64,000 nt of DNA from Allofournierella massiliensis (GCF_004345265.1 NZ_SLUM01000002.1:1-64000); one strand, 5' to 3'. Numbered from the stretch's first letter, positions 1-8,060 are shown. Made by a program: numbers and translations. Notes: generated from the letters alone by a model not told the origin.

Positions 1-79
1 GCAAGTGATCCTGTGGGACCATATTTTCCAAACTTACAAATTCCAGCTGTCCTCGATTTTCTGCGTTCTTTACCAGCAT
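1..79 (-). CDS. Transposase, N-terminal fragment cut by window edge (IS1182-like)
   Basis: Reading the minus strand from an ATG at 79 gives 26 codons that run off the window. The segment contains QLEFVSLENMVPQDHL, which resembles the start of IS1182-family transposases, where a short sequence ending in LVP-DHL precedes the catalytic core. A G-rich ribosome site (GGGGGG) lies seven bases upstream and a TATAAT box at 97-102. Only this N-terminal piece is visible, so integrity and family cannot be confirmed. A two-way terminator at 127-154 separates it from the gntR operon. The family call rests on motif memory alone. Confidence 0.55.
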   Translation of the reverse strand, partial: MLVKNAENRGQLEFVSLENMVPQDHL

Positions 80-126
80 TTTTATCCCCCCACACTATTA
101 TACCGCTTTCTTTTCCTCAATACGAG

Positions 127-154
127 AAAAAGGCCACCTTTCGGTGACCTTTTT
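127..154. terminator. Bidirectional intrinsic terminator
   Basis: Stem AAAAAGGCCACC / GGTGACCTTTTT with a short TTTC loop. It carries a T tract in both directions, so it can stop transcripts leaving the gntR operon on the minus strand and anything arriving on the plus strand. Confidence 0.75.
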
Positions 155-164
155 CGACAGGCTG

Positions 165-203
165 ACACCCTGAACCCGTTTTCACGGGATCAGGGTGTTT
201 TTC
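165..203 (+). terminator. Hairpin with T tract after the gntR stop
   Basis: ACACCCTGA-CCCG / CGGG-TCAGGGTGT stem with a TTTC A loop, followed on the plus strand by TTTTT. On the minus strand it is the first hairpin after gntR but lacks a T tract, so the 127-154 hairpin is the better stop for that operon. Confidence 0.55.
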
Positions 204-891
204 ATTGAATCAACTGGAAGTGTTCCGCCAGCGCGGCGCGGCCCAGAGAAGTGTCGTTGGTTTGAATCGCCTTCAGAATCCGGCGGTGGGTATCCAGCAG
301 AGGGGTGCGGGTGGCCTCGTCCAGCTGGGCAAGCGTCTCCCGCCGGTAAAGATCCCCCTGGCTGGAAAGTGCCTCCATGATCGCGGCGATGAGTTGATTC
401 TCCCCCGCCTCGATCAAGCTCCGGTGAAACCGGCTCTCGGCCTGCTCCAACTGACCCGGCTCCTGCGCCTGCTCCATTGCCTGCACCGCCTGTTCCATTT
501 CCAGCAGCGGCTGCGGGGGTGCAAGGCGCACTGCCCGTTCATAAGCCGCCGCCTCCAGACTTTCGCGCAGGGTAAGAAATTCCCCCCGGTCGCTCTGGCG
601 AAGCAGAAGCATCATGGAAAGAATGGAGGAGAACCCTTGCCCTGCCTCGTTCACAAGAAAACTGCCCTGCCCATGCACACTGCGCACAAAGCCCATGTTT
701 TCCAGCTGGCGCAGCGCCTCCCGCACCGAGTTACGGCTAAGCCCCAGCTCCGCCATCAGGCTGCGTTCCGAGGGCAGCTTTGCCCCCAGCGTCAGCTTTC
801 CCTCCAGAATCTGCCCCTTCAGATATTCCAGCACCAGATCATACGTACGAACCGTGGATTTTTCCTCATCTGCCGGCGGCTTCGTTTTCAT
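202..891 (-). CDS. GntR-family (FadR subfamily) transcriptional regulator
   Basis: A 229-residue protein. A winged helix-turn-helix fills residues about 16-80, with the family signature LPSERSLMAELGLSRNSVRE at 39-58. A C-terminal all-helical FCD effector domain follows, including a FHRSLIEAGEN segment typical of the ligand or metal pocket. FadR-subfamily members bind TNGTNNNACNA operators and answer to organic acids. It is the last gene of the lrgA operon; its start overlaps the upstream gene by 26 bases and has GGAGGGG eight bases before the ATG. A perfect operator of the right type covers the operon start point, so autoregulation and control of lrgAB are likely. The effector is unknown; pyruvate or lactate is a guess from the lrgAB context. 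Confidence 0.88.
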   Translation of the reverse strand: MKTKPPADEEKSTVRTYDLVLEYLKGQILEGKLTLGAKLPSERSLMAELGLSRNSVREALRQLENMGFVRSVHGQGSFLVNEAGQGFSSILSMMLLLRQSDRGEFLTLRESLEAAAYERAVRLAPPQPLLEMEQAVQAMEQAQEPGQLEQAESRFHRSLIEAGENQLIAAIMEALSSQGDLYRRETLAQLDEATRTPLLDTHRRILKAIQTNDTSLGRAALAEHFQLIQ

Positions 892-1474
892 CCAGCAATC
901 CCCTCCAGCGCAGATAGTTGAGAATCATTTCCACACAGCCATCCACACCAAGGATGCCGCTGTCCAGGCAGAGCTCGTAGCCCTCGGCCTGACCCCACTG
1001 CTCACCGGTGAAATACTTGTGGAACTCGGTTCGCTCCTCGTCCACTTCCTGCATGCGCACCGCTGCTTTTTTCAGCGAGATATTCTCCAGCTGAGCGATA
1101 CGCTGGCAGCGAATTTCGGGATCAGCATGGATAAACACACTCACGGCGTTTGCATCCGGGCGGAAGATCACGTTGCCGCACCGGCCAATCAGCACGCCGC
1201 TGTGATCCTGCATCAATGCGCGGATCCGGCGGAATACCGTTTCGCTTGTTACGGCTGGTTCCTCATTCATGGCAATGGCATAGAGCAGGCTGTTCACCGG
1301 GCGTTCTTCATAAAAAGACTTGACCTCGCTGTAATCCGGCGTGCTGCGGGCAATGGTCATCAGCTTTTCCTTGTCGTAAAAATCCACGCCAAGGCGTTCC
1401 GCCAGTTTCGCGCCCACCAGCCGGCCGCTGCTTCCGTATTGACGACCTACCGCCACAATCAATGGTTGTTTCAT
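866..1474 (-). CDS. Cytidylate kinase-like family protein
   Basis: A 202-residue protein beginning with a nucleotide-binding segment GRQYGSSGRLVGAKLAERLG (residues 10-29), the modified P loop of the cytidylate kinase-like family, and containing a VLIGRCGNVIF strand later. Standard Cmk is about 220 residues and has a different insert, so this is the paralogous family common in Clostridia, whose substrate is not established. It lies between lrgB and gntR, 18 bases after lrgB, with GGAGGGG before the ATG. The linkage suggests a role in sensing or using the substrate moved by LrgAB, but nothing in the sequence shows which. Confidence 0.75.
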   Translation of the reverse strand: MKQPLIVAVGRQYGSSGRLVGAKLAERLGVDFYDKEKLMTIARSTPDYSEVKSFYEERPVNSLLYAIAMNEEPAVTSETVFRRIRALMQDHSGVLIGRCGNVIFRPDANAVSVFIHADPEIRCQRIAQLENISLKKAAVRMQEVDEERTEFHKYFTGEQWGQAEGYELCLDSGILGVDGCVEMILNYLRWRGLLDENEAAGR

Positions 1475-1492
1475 GGTTATCCCCTCCGCATG

Positions 1493-2185
1493 TTACATGA
1501 ATTGCGCAAACACCGAGGCGCCTACCACAGTGAGCAGGCCTGCCACCGCAATGGCCAGACTGCTCATGGCGCCTTCCACCGCGCCCAGCTCCATGGCTCT
1601 GGCGGTGCCGATGGCATGGGCGGAATTGCCCAGCGCCAGACCCTTCGCCACAGGCTCCTGGATGCGGAACAGCTTGAACACGCCATCCGCGATCACATTG
1701 CCCAGAATACCGGTAATGATGATGGAGGCCACGGTAATGGTGACAATGCCGCCCAGCTCCTGCGATACACCCATACCAATGGCCGTGGTGATGGACTTGG
1801 GCAACAGCGTCACATACAGCTCGTGATCCAGCCCGAACAGCTTTGCGCAGACCAGAACGCCCAGAAGGCTGGCCAGAATGCCGGACACAATGCCACAGAC
1901 CACCGCCTTCAGATTCTCTTTCAACAGGCTCAGCTGCTCATACAGGGGAACCGCCAGGCAGACCGTGGCGGGAGTGAGCAGGTAGGCCAGATACTGCCCG
2001 CTGGCGTTATAGCTCTGATAGTCCACGCCAAGCACCAGATTCACACCGATCACACAGATCACCGCGATCAGCAGCGGGTTAAGCACTGCAAGCCGGAACT
2101 TCTTTTTCAGCACAAGGCCCAGCTCATAGGCCAGCAGGCTGACTGCCGCGCCATAGAACATGGACGAAGCAAAAAACTCACGCAT
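1493..2185 (-). CDS. lrgB: LrgB/CidB-family membrane protein
   Basis: A 230-residue integral membrane protein with about six to seven hydrophobic segments. The family signature region PKSITTAIGMGVSQELGG and the later GNSAHAIGTARAMELG are clearly present. LrgB pairs with LrgA. The pair was first described as antiholin-like regulators of autolysis; in Bacillus the homologous PftAB pair moves pyruvate. The start overlaps lrgA by eight bases, so translation is coupled. It acts in the cytoplasmic membrane. With a FadR-type regulator in the operon, an organic-acid transport role is more likely here than lysis control, though that is inference. Confidence 0.9.
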   Translation of the reverse strand: MREFFASSMFYGAAVSLLAYELGLVLKKKFRLAVLNPLLIAVICVIGVNLVLGVDYQSYNASGQYLAYLLTPATVCLAVPLYEQLSLLKENLKAVVCGIVSGILASLLGVLVCAKLFGLDHELYVTLLPKSITTAIGMGVSQELGGIVTITVASIIITGILGNVIADGVFKLFRIQEPVAKGLALGNSAHAIGTARAMELGAVEGAMSSLAIAVAGLLTVVGASVFAQFM

Positions 2186-2540
2186 CCTTCTTCCCCCTTC
2201 CCCTTCGGATCACAAACTGGGTTGCCCGGCCGGTGACCGCCATCACCAGAACCGTGGTGAACACAACGGTAATCACCACCGGCCAGAACACCGGTGCAAG
2301 GCTGGGCCAGGCATCGGTAAGGCCCACCGCCGCGGGAATAAACATAACCGGCATGATCTCGATGAGAAACAGCGCCGCTTCCCGCACCTGGCTCACCCGA
2401 AGCAGACCGGTGCACAACAGCACCAACAGAATAACCAGTCCGTAAACACTGGCCGGGATCGGCAGCGGGATGACCGCTTTCAGCACCTCGCCCACAAAGG
2501 AGATGGCGAGAATGCGGGCCGTTTGTTTTAAAAACTTCAT
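2178..2540 (-). CDS. lrgA: LrgA/CidA-family membrane protein
   Basis: A 120-residue protein with four hydrophobic helices and the family signature PLPIPASVYGLVILLVLL, followed by a VMFIPAAVGL helix. It forms a membrane complex with LrgB encoded next. It is the first gene of the operon. The leader is about 50 bases and contains the FadR-type operator at its 5' end. The length matches the family (110-150 residues). The C-terminus is basic (RRGRGKK) and probably cytoplasmic. Confidence 0.9.
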   Translation of the reverse strand: MKFLKQTARILAISFVGEVLKAVIPLPIPASVYGLVILLVLLCTGLLRVSQVREAALFLIEIMPVMFIPAAVGLTDAWPSLAPVFWPVVITVVFTTVLVMAVTGRATQFVIRRGRGKKDA

Positions 2541-2568
2541 TCTACTTCCCCACTTTATTCAGGCATTG

Positions 2569-2591
2569 CGCAACTGGTAGGACCAGTTGCG
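2569..2591. promoter_or_regulatory. FadR/GntR-type operator over the lrgA transcription start
   Basis: Perfect inverted repeat CGCAACTGGT-AGG-ACCAGTTGCG, ten-base arms and a three-base spacer. Its core TGGTAGGACCA matches the FadR-subfamily consensus TNGTNNNACNA. It begins seven bases downstream of the -10 box, so bound repressor would cover the start point. Confidence 0.85.
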
Positions 2592-2597
2592 TTTTTG

Positions 2598-2626
2598 ATT
2601 ATACGGCGGTGGGACGGCCTTGTCAA
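2598..2626 (-). promoter_or_regulatory. Consensus promoter for the lrgA-lrgB-cmk-like-gntR operon
   Basis: Minus strand: TTGACA (2621-2626), 17-base spacer, TATAAT (2598-2603). Both boxes match the sigma-70/sigma-A consensus exactly, so unregulated expression would be strong. This fits a need for the adjoining operator. Confidence 0.9.
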
Positions 2627-2632
2627 GACAGG

Positions 2633-2680
2633 CAAAAACAGAAAACCGCCCACGGAGAGATTTTCTTCTCCGCAGGCGGT
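2633..2680 (-). terminator. Intrinsic terminator after the tautomerase gene
   Basis: On the minus strand ACCGCC-GCGGAG / CTCCGT-GGCGGT hairpin followed by TTTTCTGTTTTTG. It ends the GH13-tautomerase transcript just before the lrgA promoter. Confidence 0.8.
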
Positions 2681-2709
2681 CCATCCACTTTTATTCAAAT
2701 GGTCGGCAA

Positions 2710-3051
2710 TCAGAAATTACTGCCGTTCCAGCCCCAGAATTCCGTTTCCGCATATTTCACATAGATGCGGTCCGGCTGTACATCCAGTGTACTTTCCAGA
2801 ATTTCAGTGATCCGGCTGGTCAGATCGTCGTATGCGTCATAACGGGCGCCACCGTACAGGCTCACCTCTGCCAGTGCCGCCGGAGCGTCGCTGCCGGCAA
2901 ACCACAGATGCGCATCGCCGGTGAAATTCAGCATCAGCCAGTTTTCGTTTTTACCGGGCAGAATCTCGATGGCACGGCCCAGCTGGGTTTTCAGCATCTC
3001 TTCGGTATTATCCGGGATGGAAGCGTTGGTCACGATATGGATATAAGGCAT
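2710..3051 (-). CDS. MIF-like tautomerase family protein
   Basis: A 113-residue protein starting Met-Pro-Tyr. In the tautomerase/MIF superfamily the proline exposed after Met removal is the catalytic base, and the sequence PYIHIVTNASIP fits that N-terminus. The length matches the MIF branch (about 115) rather than the 60-residue 4-oxalocrotonate tautomerases. It probably forms a trimer in the cytoplasm; the physiological substrate is unknown. It follows the GH13 gene by 40 bases on the same strand and shares its terminator, so it is probably co-transcribed. No functional link to the glycosidase is evident. Confidence 0.8.
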   Translation of the reverse strand: MPYIHIVTNASIPDNTEEMLKTQLGRAIEILPGKNENWLMLNFTGDAHLWFAGSDAPAALAEVSLYGGARYDAYDDLTSRITEILESTLDVQPDRIYVKYAETEFWGWNGSNF

Positions 3052-3091
3052 GTGGGTTATTCCTTTCTGGTTATGAAATCAAGCGGAATGC

Positions 3092-4399
3092 TTACTCGGT
3101 GCGCCAGTAGGCCACGCTGTACGGCGGCATCTGGCTGCCGCCGCCAAAGTCGTGGTCTGTGCCGGTGATCAGATCCACCGCACGGCCTGCCTGAGCATCG
3201 AAATGGGCAGTGTAGGTGTCGCCGGAGGCATTCACCGCCACCAGAACCCGCTCATTCTCAAATTTGCGTTCAAAGATAATCTGGTGGTTGGTCAGCATCA
3301 CATTGCGGTAGCTGCCGTAGCACAGGGCCTTGCTTGCCTTGTGCGCAGTCGCCAGTTTGGCAATCCATTCCGTAAGCTCATTTTCCTGAGGCAGCTCGAT
3401 GGCCGGGCGCAGAGCGGCATCACCGTCGCTCTTTTTGCCCTCGATGCCCCACTCGCTGCCATAGTATACCGCCGGAGTGCCGGGCATACCGAACAGAAGG
3501 CCATAGGCCGGGCGCAGGTGCTCTTTGTTCTGCAAAATGCTGGCGATGCGCTCCACGTCGTGGTTGTCCAAAAAAGCCAGCAGGTGCTTGCCCTTGTAGA
3601 GGGTCCACTGTTCGGGGCCGAACTGGCGGGCCAGGCTGTGGCCGATCTCGAACATATTCATGCAGTTGAAGCTGGAATACAGCCCCTTGTAGCACTCATA
3701 GTTGGTGACGGAATGGCACATCTCGTCGTTCATCCAGCGGTTGTAGTCCCCGTGCAGGGTCTCGCCCATCAGCGCAAAATCCGCCTTCAGACCGGCAGTA
3801 AAGCTGCGCAGCTGCTTTAAGAACTCCGGAGCCAGACTGTAAGCCACGTCCAGACGCAGACCGTCGATGTCGAACTGCTCCACCCAGCCGCGGATGGAAC
3901 GGAACAGATAATCCACCACCGCCGGGTTGTGCAGATTCAGCTTGACCAGCTCGTTGTGTCCTTCCCAGCCTTCATACCAGAATCCGTCGTTGTATTCGGT
4001 GTTGCCATCGAAGCTGACGTGGAACCAGTCTTTGTAGGGGCTGTCCCACTTTTTCTCCCGCACGTCCTGGAAGGCCCAGAAGCCCCGGCCCACGTGGTTG
4101 AACACGCCGTCCAGCATGACGCGCAGACCAGCCTCATGCAGCGCCGCGCAAACCTTTGCAAAGTCCTCATTGGTACCCAGGCGGCAATCTACCCGGGTCA
4201 TATCGCGGGTATCGTAGCCATGCCGGTCACTCTCAAACAACGGGTTGAACAGCACGGTATCTGCCCCAAGAGCTTTGATGTGCTCCACCCAGTCCAGCAC
4301 CCGGAGAATCCTGTGTTCCTGCACCCCGTCGTTCTCCGCGGGCGCACCGCACAGGCCCAACGGATAGATCTGGTAAATCACTGCTTCGTCAAACCACAT
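3092..4399 (-). CDS. GH13 alpha-amylase-family glycosidase (maltodextrin-acting)
   Basis: A 435-residue cytoplasmic enzyme without a signal peptide. The four GH13 blocks are visible: DGVFNH (97-102), GLRLDVA with nucleophile Asp184, MGET with acid Glu213, and FLDNHD with Asp281. The compact size and absence of an N-terminal starch-binding domain suggest a cyclomaltodextrinase or maltodextrin glucosidase type rather than a secreted amylase. A short beta-sandwich domain C fills residues after about 350. AAAGGAG lies nine bases before the ATG. It heads a two-gene transcript with the tautomerase gene. Exact linkage specificity cannot be read from the sequence. Confidence 0.88.
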   Translation of the reverse strand: MWFDEAVIYQIYPLGLCGAPAENDGVQEHRILRVLDWVEHIKALGADTVLFNPLFESDRHGYDTRDMTRVDCRLGTNEDFAKVCAALHEAGLRVMLDGVFNHVGRGFWAFQDVREKKWDSPYKDWFHVSFDGNTEYNDGFWYEGWEGHNELVKLNLHNPAVVDYLFRSIRGWVEQFDIDGLRLDVAYSLAPEFLKQLRSFTAGLKADFALMGETLHGDYNRWMNDEMCHSVTNYECYKGLYSSFNCMNMFEIGHSLARQFGPEQWTLYKGKHLLAFLDNHDVERIASILQNKEHLRPAYGLLFGMPGTPAVYYGSEWGIEGKKSDGDAALRPAIELPQENELTEWIAKLATAHKASKALCYGSYRNVMLTNHQIIFERKFENERVLVAVNASGDTYTAHFDAQAGRAVDLITGTDHDFGGGSQMPPYSVAYWRTE

Positions 4400-4446
4400 A
4401 TCGCGTTCTCTCCTTTATGCCCAAAAGGCATCCGTTTCTGCTTTCC

Positions 4447-4455
4447 AGTATACCA
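4447..4455 (-). promoter_or_regulatory. Extended -10 promoter for the GH13 gene
   Basis: Minus strand TGG-TATACT (extended -10), about 48 bases before the GH13 start. No good -35 box is present at 16-18 bases. Confidence 0.45.
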
Positions 4456-4475
4456 TAGATTTGCCTAAAATTACA

Positions 4476-4515
4476 CAAAAAACGCGCACAGAGCGAAAAC
4501 TCTGTGCGCATTTTG
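4476..4515. terminator. Bidirectional terminator after the AI-2E permease gene
   Basis: GCGCACAGAG / CTCTGTGCGC hairpin (4484-4493 with 4500-4509), flanked by A and T tracts on either side. On the minus strand it lies immediately after the stop at 4517. Confidence 0.8.
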
Positions 4516-4516
4516 T

Positions 4517-5683
4517 TTATTGGTTTTCCGGGAGCGTTTCCTCGCCGGGAGCAGCCGCTTCCGGCTCCAGGGGTTCACCGTTTGCGGTAATGCCCTTGGC
4601 CTTCAGCCGGTCAGCCAAAAAGTCGCTGGTGAGCGAATAGAGCACCGCGAAGGTGGGCACGCCCACCACCATACCGGCAAAGCCAAACAGGCCGCCGCCC
4701 ACGATGATGGCCACCAGCACCCAGATGGCGGAAAGGCCGGTGGAATCGCCCAGGATCTTGGGACCCAGGATGTTGCCGTCGAACTGCTGGAGCGCCAGCA
4801 CAAAGATGGCGAACTTGATGGCATCGATGGGACTTGCCATCAGCAGAATCATAACACTGGGAATCGCACCAATGAAGGGGCCAAAGAAAGGAATCACATT
4901 GGTCACACCCACGATCACGCTGATCAGCAGAGTGAAGGGCATCCCCAGCACACTCATTCCCACAAAACAGATCACACCAATGATGGCGCTGTCGATAATT
5001 TTTCCGGTGATAAAGCCGCTGAACACCTGGTTGGCATGGCTGCAGACCGTAAGCACCCGCCGGGCCTTGGGCAACGGCAGAAAGGCATAGGTAATCTTGT
5101 GCAGCTGGCCCAGCAGCTTGTGCTTGTCCATCAGCATGTAGACCGAAGCGATGAGGGCCGTGAGGGCGCTTACTACGCCGTTGCCCACCGCCATGCCGTA
5201 GTTGAGAATCTCCGGCATAAATCTTGTAGCCAGCTGGGTTGCCTGATTCATCAGATCCGCATAAGAGACCAGCATGCCGGAAGTGATCTCCGGATCAATG
5301 TTCAGCCGGTTTCCCCAGTTGTTCACCACTCCATTCAGATTGTCCAGATAGCCGGAAGCATTGTTGATGAGCATGGTTACGCTTTGTACCAGCTGCGGGA
5401 TCACGAAGCTCAGCAGCAGCACCAGAACCGCCACCGCCAACAGGTAGCTGATGAGAATGCTCAGTATCCGCCGTCCGCCCAGCTTCTGTTCAAACCAGCG
5501 CACCGGCGCATCCAGCAGGTAAGCAATCACAAAGCCCCAGATAAATGGTGCCAGCACATCCATTACGGTTTTCAAGGCACCGTGGACCAGGTCCAGGTTG
5601 GACATGGCCAGATAAAAGGTAATTCCGATCAGAACCACCGCCAGGTTGGAAAAGAAGCGGTGATTCGGCCGCCATTTATTCAC
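4517..5683 (-). CDS. AI-2E family transporter
   Basis: A 388-residue membrane protein with about eight hydrophobic segments. The family hallmarks are the paired N-terminal helices, the central long polar stretch, and the C-terminal LGPKILGDSTGLSAIWVLVA region. The family was named for autoinducer-2 export, but many members act as Na+/H+ antiporters or exporters of unknown substrates. The start is GTG with GGAGG eight bases upstream. The C-terminal 30 residues are Glu/Pro-rich and probably cytoplasmic. No neighbour suggests the substrate. It ends directly at a two-way terminator. Confidence 0.85.
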   Translation of the reverse strand: MNKWRPNHRFFSNLAVVLIGITFYLAMSNLDLVHGALKTVMDVLAPFIWGFVIAYLLDAPVRWFEQKLGGRRILSILISYLLAVAVLVLLLSFVIPQLVQSVTMLINNASGYLDNLNGVVNNWGNRLNIDPEITSGMLVSYADLMNQATQLATRFMPEILNYGMAVGNGVVSALTALIASVYMLMDKHKLLGQLHKITYAFLPLPKARRVLTVCSHANQVFSGFITGKIIDSAIIGVICFVGMSVLGMPFTLLISVIVGVTNVIPFFGPFIGAIPSVMILLMASPIDAIKFAIFVLALQQFDGNILGPKILGDSTGLSAIWVLVAIIVGGGLFGFAGMVVGVPTFAVLYSLTSDFLADRLKAKGITANGEPLEPEAAAPGEETLPENQ

Positions 5684-5734
5684 ACTGTTTCCTCCGTTAA
5701 AATCGATTCCTCATTGTTTCACTTCTGCCGGGAT

Positions 5735-6277
5735 TCACAGCATCCGCCGCAAACGGGGCTGCATTTTGAGCACGTACACGTGCAGCAGATTGTTCAGCGC
5801 CGCGTCGTAGATCCAGAAGCAGGCATTGCCCATGACCAAAAGCGCCGCCAGCATCCACCGTGCCGTCTGAGCGAATTCATCCACCAGGCTCGGCATCGGA
5901 AAAACGAACAGCAGAACGCTATACATTGCCAGCACCGCACCGTTAAAGAATGCCACCTTCACCAGCGCCTGCAGCGCCTTACCGGGAATTCTCTGGATGT
6001 ACGCTTTTAGAAGCGGATAACACCCGAAGAAGAAGACGAAGATCGCCGCCATCTCCTTATCCGGCACAAAAAGCACCGAAAGCACACTGATGGCCCCGTA
6101 GCTCACCCAAGCCAGCCGCATTCCGCATTCCACGGCCACCGGCATCAGCAGAAGGCCGCTCATGGCCGGAGCACAGAAGGTGGCAAAGGGAATGATGCTG
6201 CCGCTGAGCATCAGCACAATGGAAAGTCCGCACATCACACCGCACAAAGCGACCCGACCGCTTTGCCGCCTGCGCAT
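5735..6277 (-). CDS. Hypothetical membrane protein
   Basis: I chose the ATG at 6277 because the J-domain gene upstream ends at 6279 and an AGGGG site lies about eleven bases before this ATG. The resulting 180-residue protein starts MRRRQSGRVALCGVMCGLS and has five to six hydrophobic helices with little soluble sequence. Its overall look is like the small S-component or DUF-type membrane proteins of Clostridia that start with basic residues, but no motif is decisive. It is tightly linked to the DnaJ-domain gene. The function is not assigned. Confidence 0.7.
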   Translation of the reverse strand: MRRRQSGRVALCGVMCGLSIVLMLSGSIIPFATFCAPAMSGLLLMPVAVECGMRLAWVSYGAISVLSVLFVPDKEMAAIFVFFFGCYPLLKAYIQRIPGKALQALVKVAFFNGAVLAMYSVLLFVFPMPSLVDEFAQTARWMLAALLVMGNACFWIYDAALNNLLHVYVLKMQPRLRRML

Positions 6278-6278
6278 C

Positions 6279-6929
6279 TCAGCAGCACCCCTGCCCGCCG
6301 CAGCTGCAGCAAAGATCCATGCAATACATGGCCATGCACATATCGCAGCAGCTGCAGCCCACCGCATTGGCCTGCGCGCCGCCATAGGGTCCATAGGGGT
6401 TACCGGACATCTGGCCCTGAGCGCTGCTCTGCAGATTGTGCAGGGCAGCCGCATATTCCCGGTTGCCGGGATCCAGCCGGCAGGCCTGCTGGAAATAACG
6501 AAGGGCCTCGTTCATCCAGCCCTTGTAATAGTAGGCACTGCCCATCAAAAAGTTCCACTCGGCACTGGCGAGACCGTTGGGAATGCTCTGCAGCTGAGCC
6601 AGCGCCTCGTCCGCCCGGCCTGCACGAATCAGAGCACGGATCTCCGGATAGCTGCCGGTCGCGCCCTGGGGACCGCCGTTCTGCTGCTGGCCGGGATTCT
6701 GATTGCCATAGGGGTTCTGCGCGTTGCTACCGGCGGTACCGGTGCGCAGCTCGCTCATTACCGTATCAAACGCCTCGTTGATCTGGTTCATCTTGCGTTC
6801 GGCGTCCTCCCGCAGGGGGCCTGCCTCGTAATTCTCCGGGTTATACTTTTGCGCCAGCGCCCGGTAGGCCGCCTTTACTTCCTCTTCGCTTGCGCCCCGC
6901 GCAAGGCCTAATACCTGATATGCGTCCAT
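6279..6929 (-). CDS. J-domain (DnaJ-like) protein with Cys-rich tail
   Basis: A 216-residue protein. Residues 1-70 form a J domain (MDAYQVLGLARGASEEEVKA...YRALAQKYNPEN). The usual HPD tripeptide is replaced by YNPEN, so stimulation of Hsp70 may be altered. A Gly/Gln/Asn-rich linker at about 80-105 is followed by TPR-like helices (GRADEALAQLQSIP, WMNEALRYFQQACRLDPGNREYAAALHNLQ). The last 25 residues hold a cysteine cluster (CSCCDMCMAMYC...CCSCGGQGCC), suggestive of metal binding or membrane association. The gene is followed one base later by a membrane protein gene. Confidence 0.8.
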   Translation of the reverse strand: MDAYQVLGLARGASEEEVKAAYRALAQKYNPENYEAGPLREDAERKMNQINEAFDTVMSELRTGTAGSNAQNPYGNQNPGQQQNGGPQGATGSYPEIRALIRAGRADEALAQLQSIPNGLASAEWNFLMGSAYYYKGWMNEALRYFQQACRLDPGNREYAAALHNLQSSAQGQMSGNPYGPYGGAQANAVGCSCCDMCMAMYCMDLCCSCGGQGCC

Positions 6930-6949
6930 TTCTTTTCTCCTTCTCCCAT

Positions 6950-7816
6950 TCAGTTCAAACCGCCGCGCCGTGCGCCGCGGGCCGGCATTCCCGCCCGCTG
7001 GATGCTGCCGGGAATGCCAAGAAAAATAATATTATCCAAAATAGGGCGGTTCAGCCGCAGCTCCAGCAGATTATAGCAGCGGGCCACCTCGCCCGCTGCC
7101 AGCCTGCACTGCAGCCTGGCCTGCTCCACGGCCTGTTCTTTGCTCAGGCCGTTTTGCACGAACACATTGTACCGGTGCTTTTCCCGGTCCTCTTCATAGT
7201 CCTCCGCCGCGTCCAGCCAATAGAGAATCTTGCCCAGAAACAGACCCAATCGGCGCAGCACACGTTCCTGCTCCGGTGTTTCGGCGCAGGCGGCCAGAAT
7301 CTGAGCCGTCATATTCCCGGTGGGCTCGGCTGCTTCGTCATAAAAGGTGGTCTGCTTTTTCTCCACCTGCTGCTGCAGCTCGGTCTGCCGCGCCAGCTCC
7401 GCGTCGATTGCGGGGTAGGCTGCCGCCGCCCGCTTGTAGGCTCGCCGCAGCAAAAGCCGTAGTGCACGGGCCGCCAGCCGCTTGAAAGAGGTCTCGTCCG
7501 CCTCGTCATCCACCAGCTTGTACCAGCTGAGCAGCACCAGCCCCGCAGCCGCCAGCCGCAGGCCCTGGGTACCCTTCTGCATACAGCGTTTCTGCAGAGG
7601 ATTGGCGATGCACCGTTCCCGGCAGGGGCTGCCGGTCTCGCCGGAAAGGCCGTCGGCCAGAAGCGCCACTGTGACCAGATCGTAGTTCAGCAGCATCCGG
7701 GGCAAAAAGCCGTAATCTGCCTTAAGCTGCTTGCACAGCCCGCAGTACATGGCCCGGTAGCTCTCGAACTCCTTCACTTTCATCTCCGGTTTCTCCGGGG
7801 TGACATATCCGAACAT
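6950..7816 (-). CDS. DUF5685-like protein
   Basis: I place the start at the ATG at 7816, giving 288 residues beginning MFGYVTPEKPEMKVKEFESYRAM; upstream codons look non-coding and AAAGGAAACGG precedes this ATG. Conserved-looking cysteines occur in YCGLCKQL and in CRERCIANPLQKRC, which could bind a metal or cluster. A helical region contains DDEADE and YWLDAAEDYEEDREKHRYN, reminiscent of metal-binding helices. The protein matches my memory of DUF5685, a Clostridia family of unknown role. It lies 20 bases upstream of the J-domain gene, so the three genes to 5735 probably form an operon. Confidence 0.65.
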   Translation of the reverse strand: MFGYVTPEKPEMKVKEFESYRAMYCGLCKQLKADYGFLPRMLLNYDLVTVALLADGLSGETGSPCRERCIANPLQKRCMQKGTQGLRLAAAGLVLLSWYKLVDDEADETSFKRLAARALRLLLRRAYKRAAAAYPAIDAELARQTELQQQVEKKQTTFYDEAAEPTGNMTAQILAACAETPEQERVLRRLGLFLGKILYWLDAAEDYEEDREKHRYNVFVQNGLSKEQAVEQARLQCRLAAGEVARCYNLLELRLNRPILDNIIFLGIPGSIQRAGMPARGARRGGLN

Positions 7817-7991
7817 CCTGCCGTTTCCTTTCCGCGTTTTGTGTGGAATCCTGGGCAAATATTTTGGCAGCACCGCATGCTCCCCTATTCTGGAATTATG
7901 CGGTATTGCACTAGGTTATCATACAATATTTTATCGCGCTTTACAACGAGAATGCGCCGTTTCCCGACAAAGTTCCAAAAAAATTTACAAA

Positions 7992-8017
7992 GAAAAACCC
8001 CGGATCTGGCCGGGGTT
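7992..8017 (-). terminator. Intrinsic terminator after the deacetylase gene
   Basis: AACCCCGG / CCGGGGTT hairpin with a TTTTTCTTT tract on the minus strand, 44 bases after the stop at 8061. Confidence 0.85.
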
Positions 8018-8060
8018 AAGAACAGGCGGCGAAACACTGACTGCTCCGCCCCTTCTGTTT

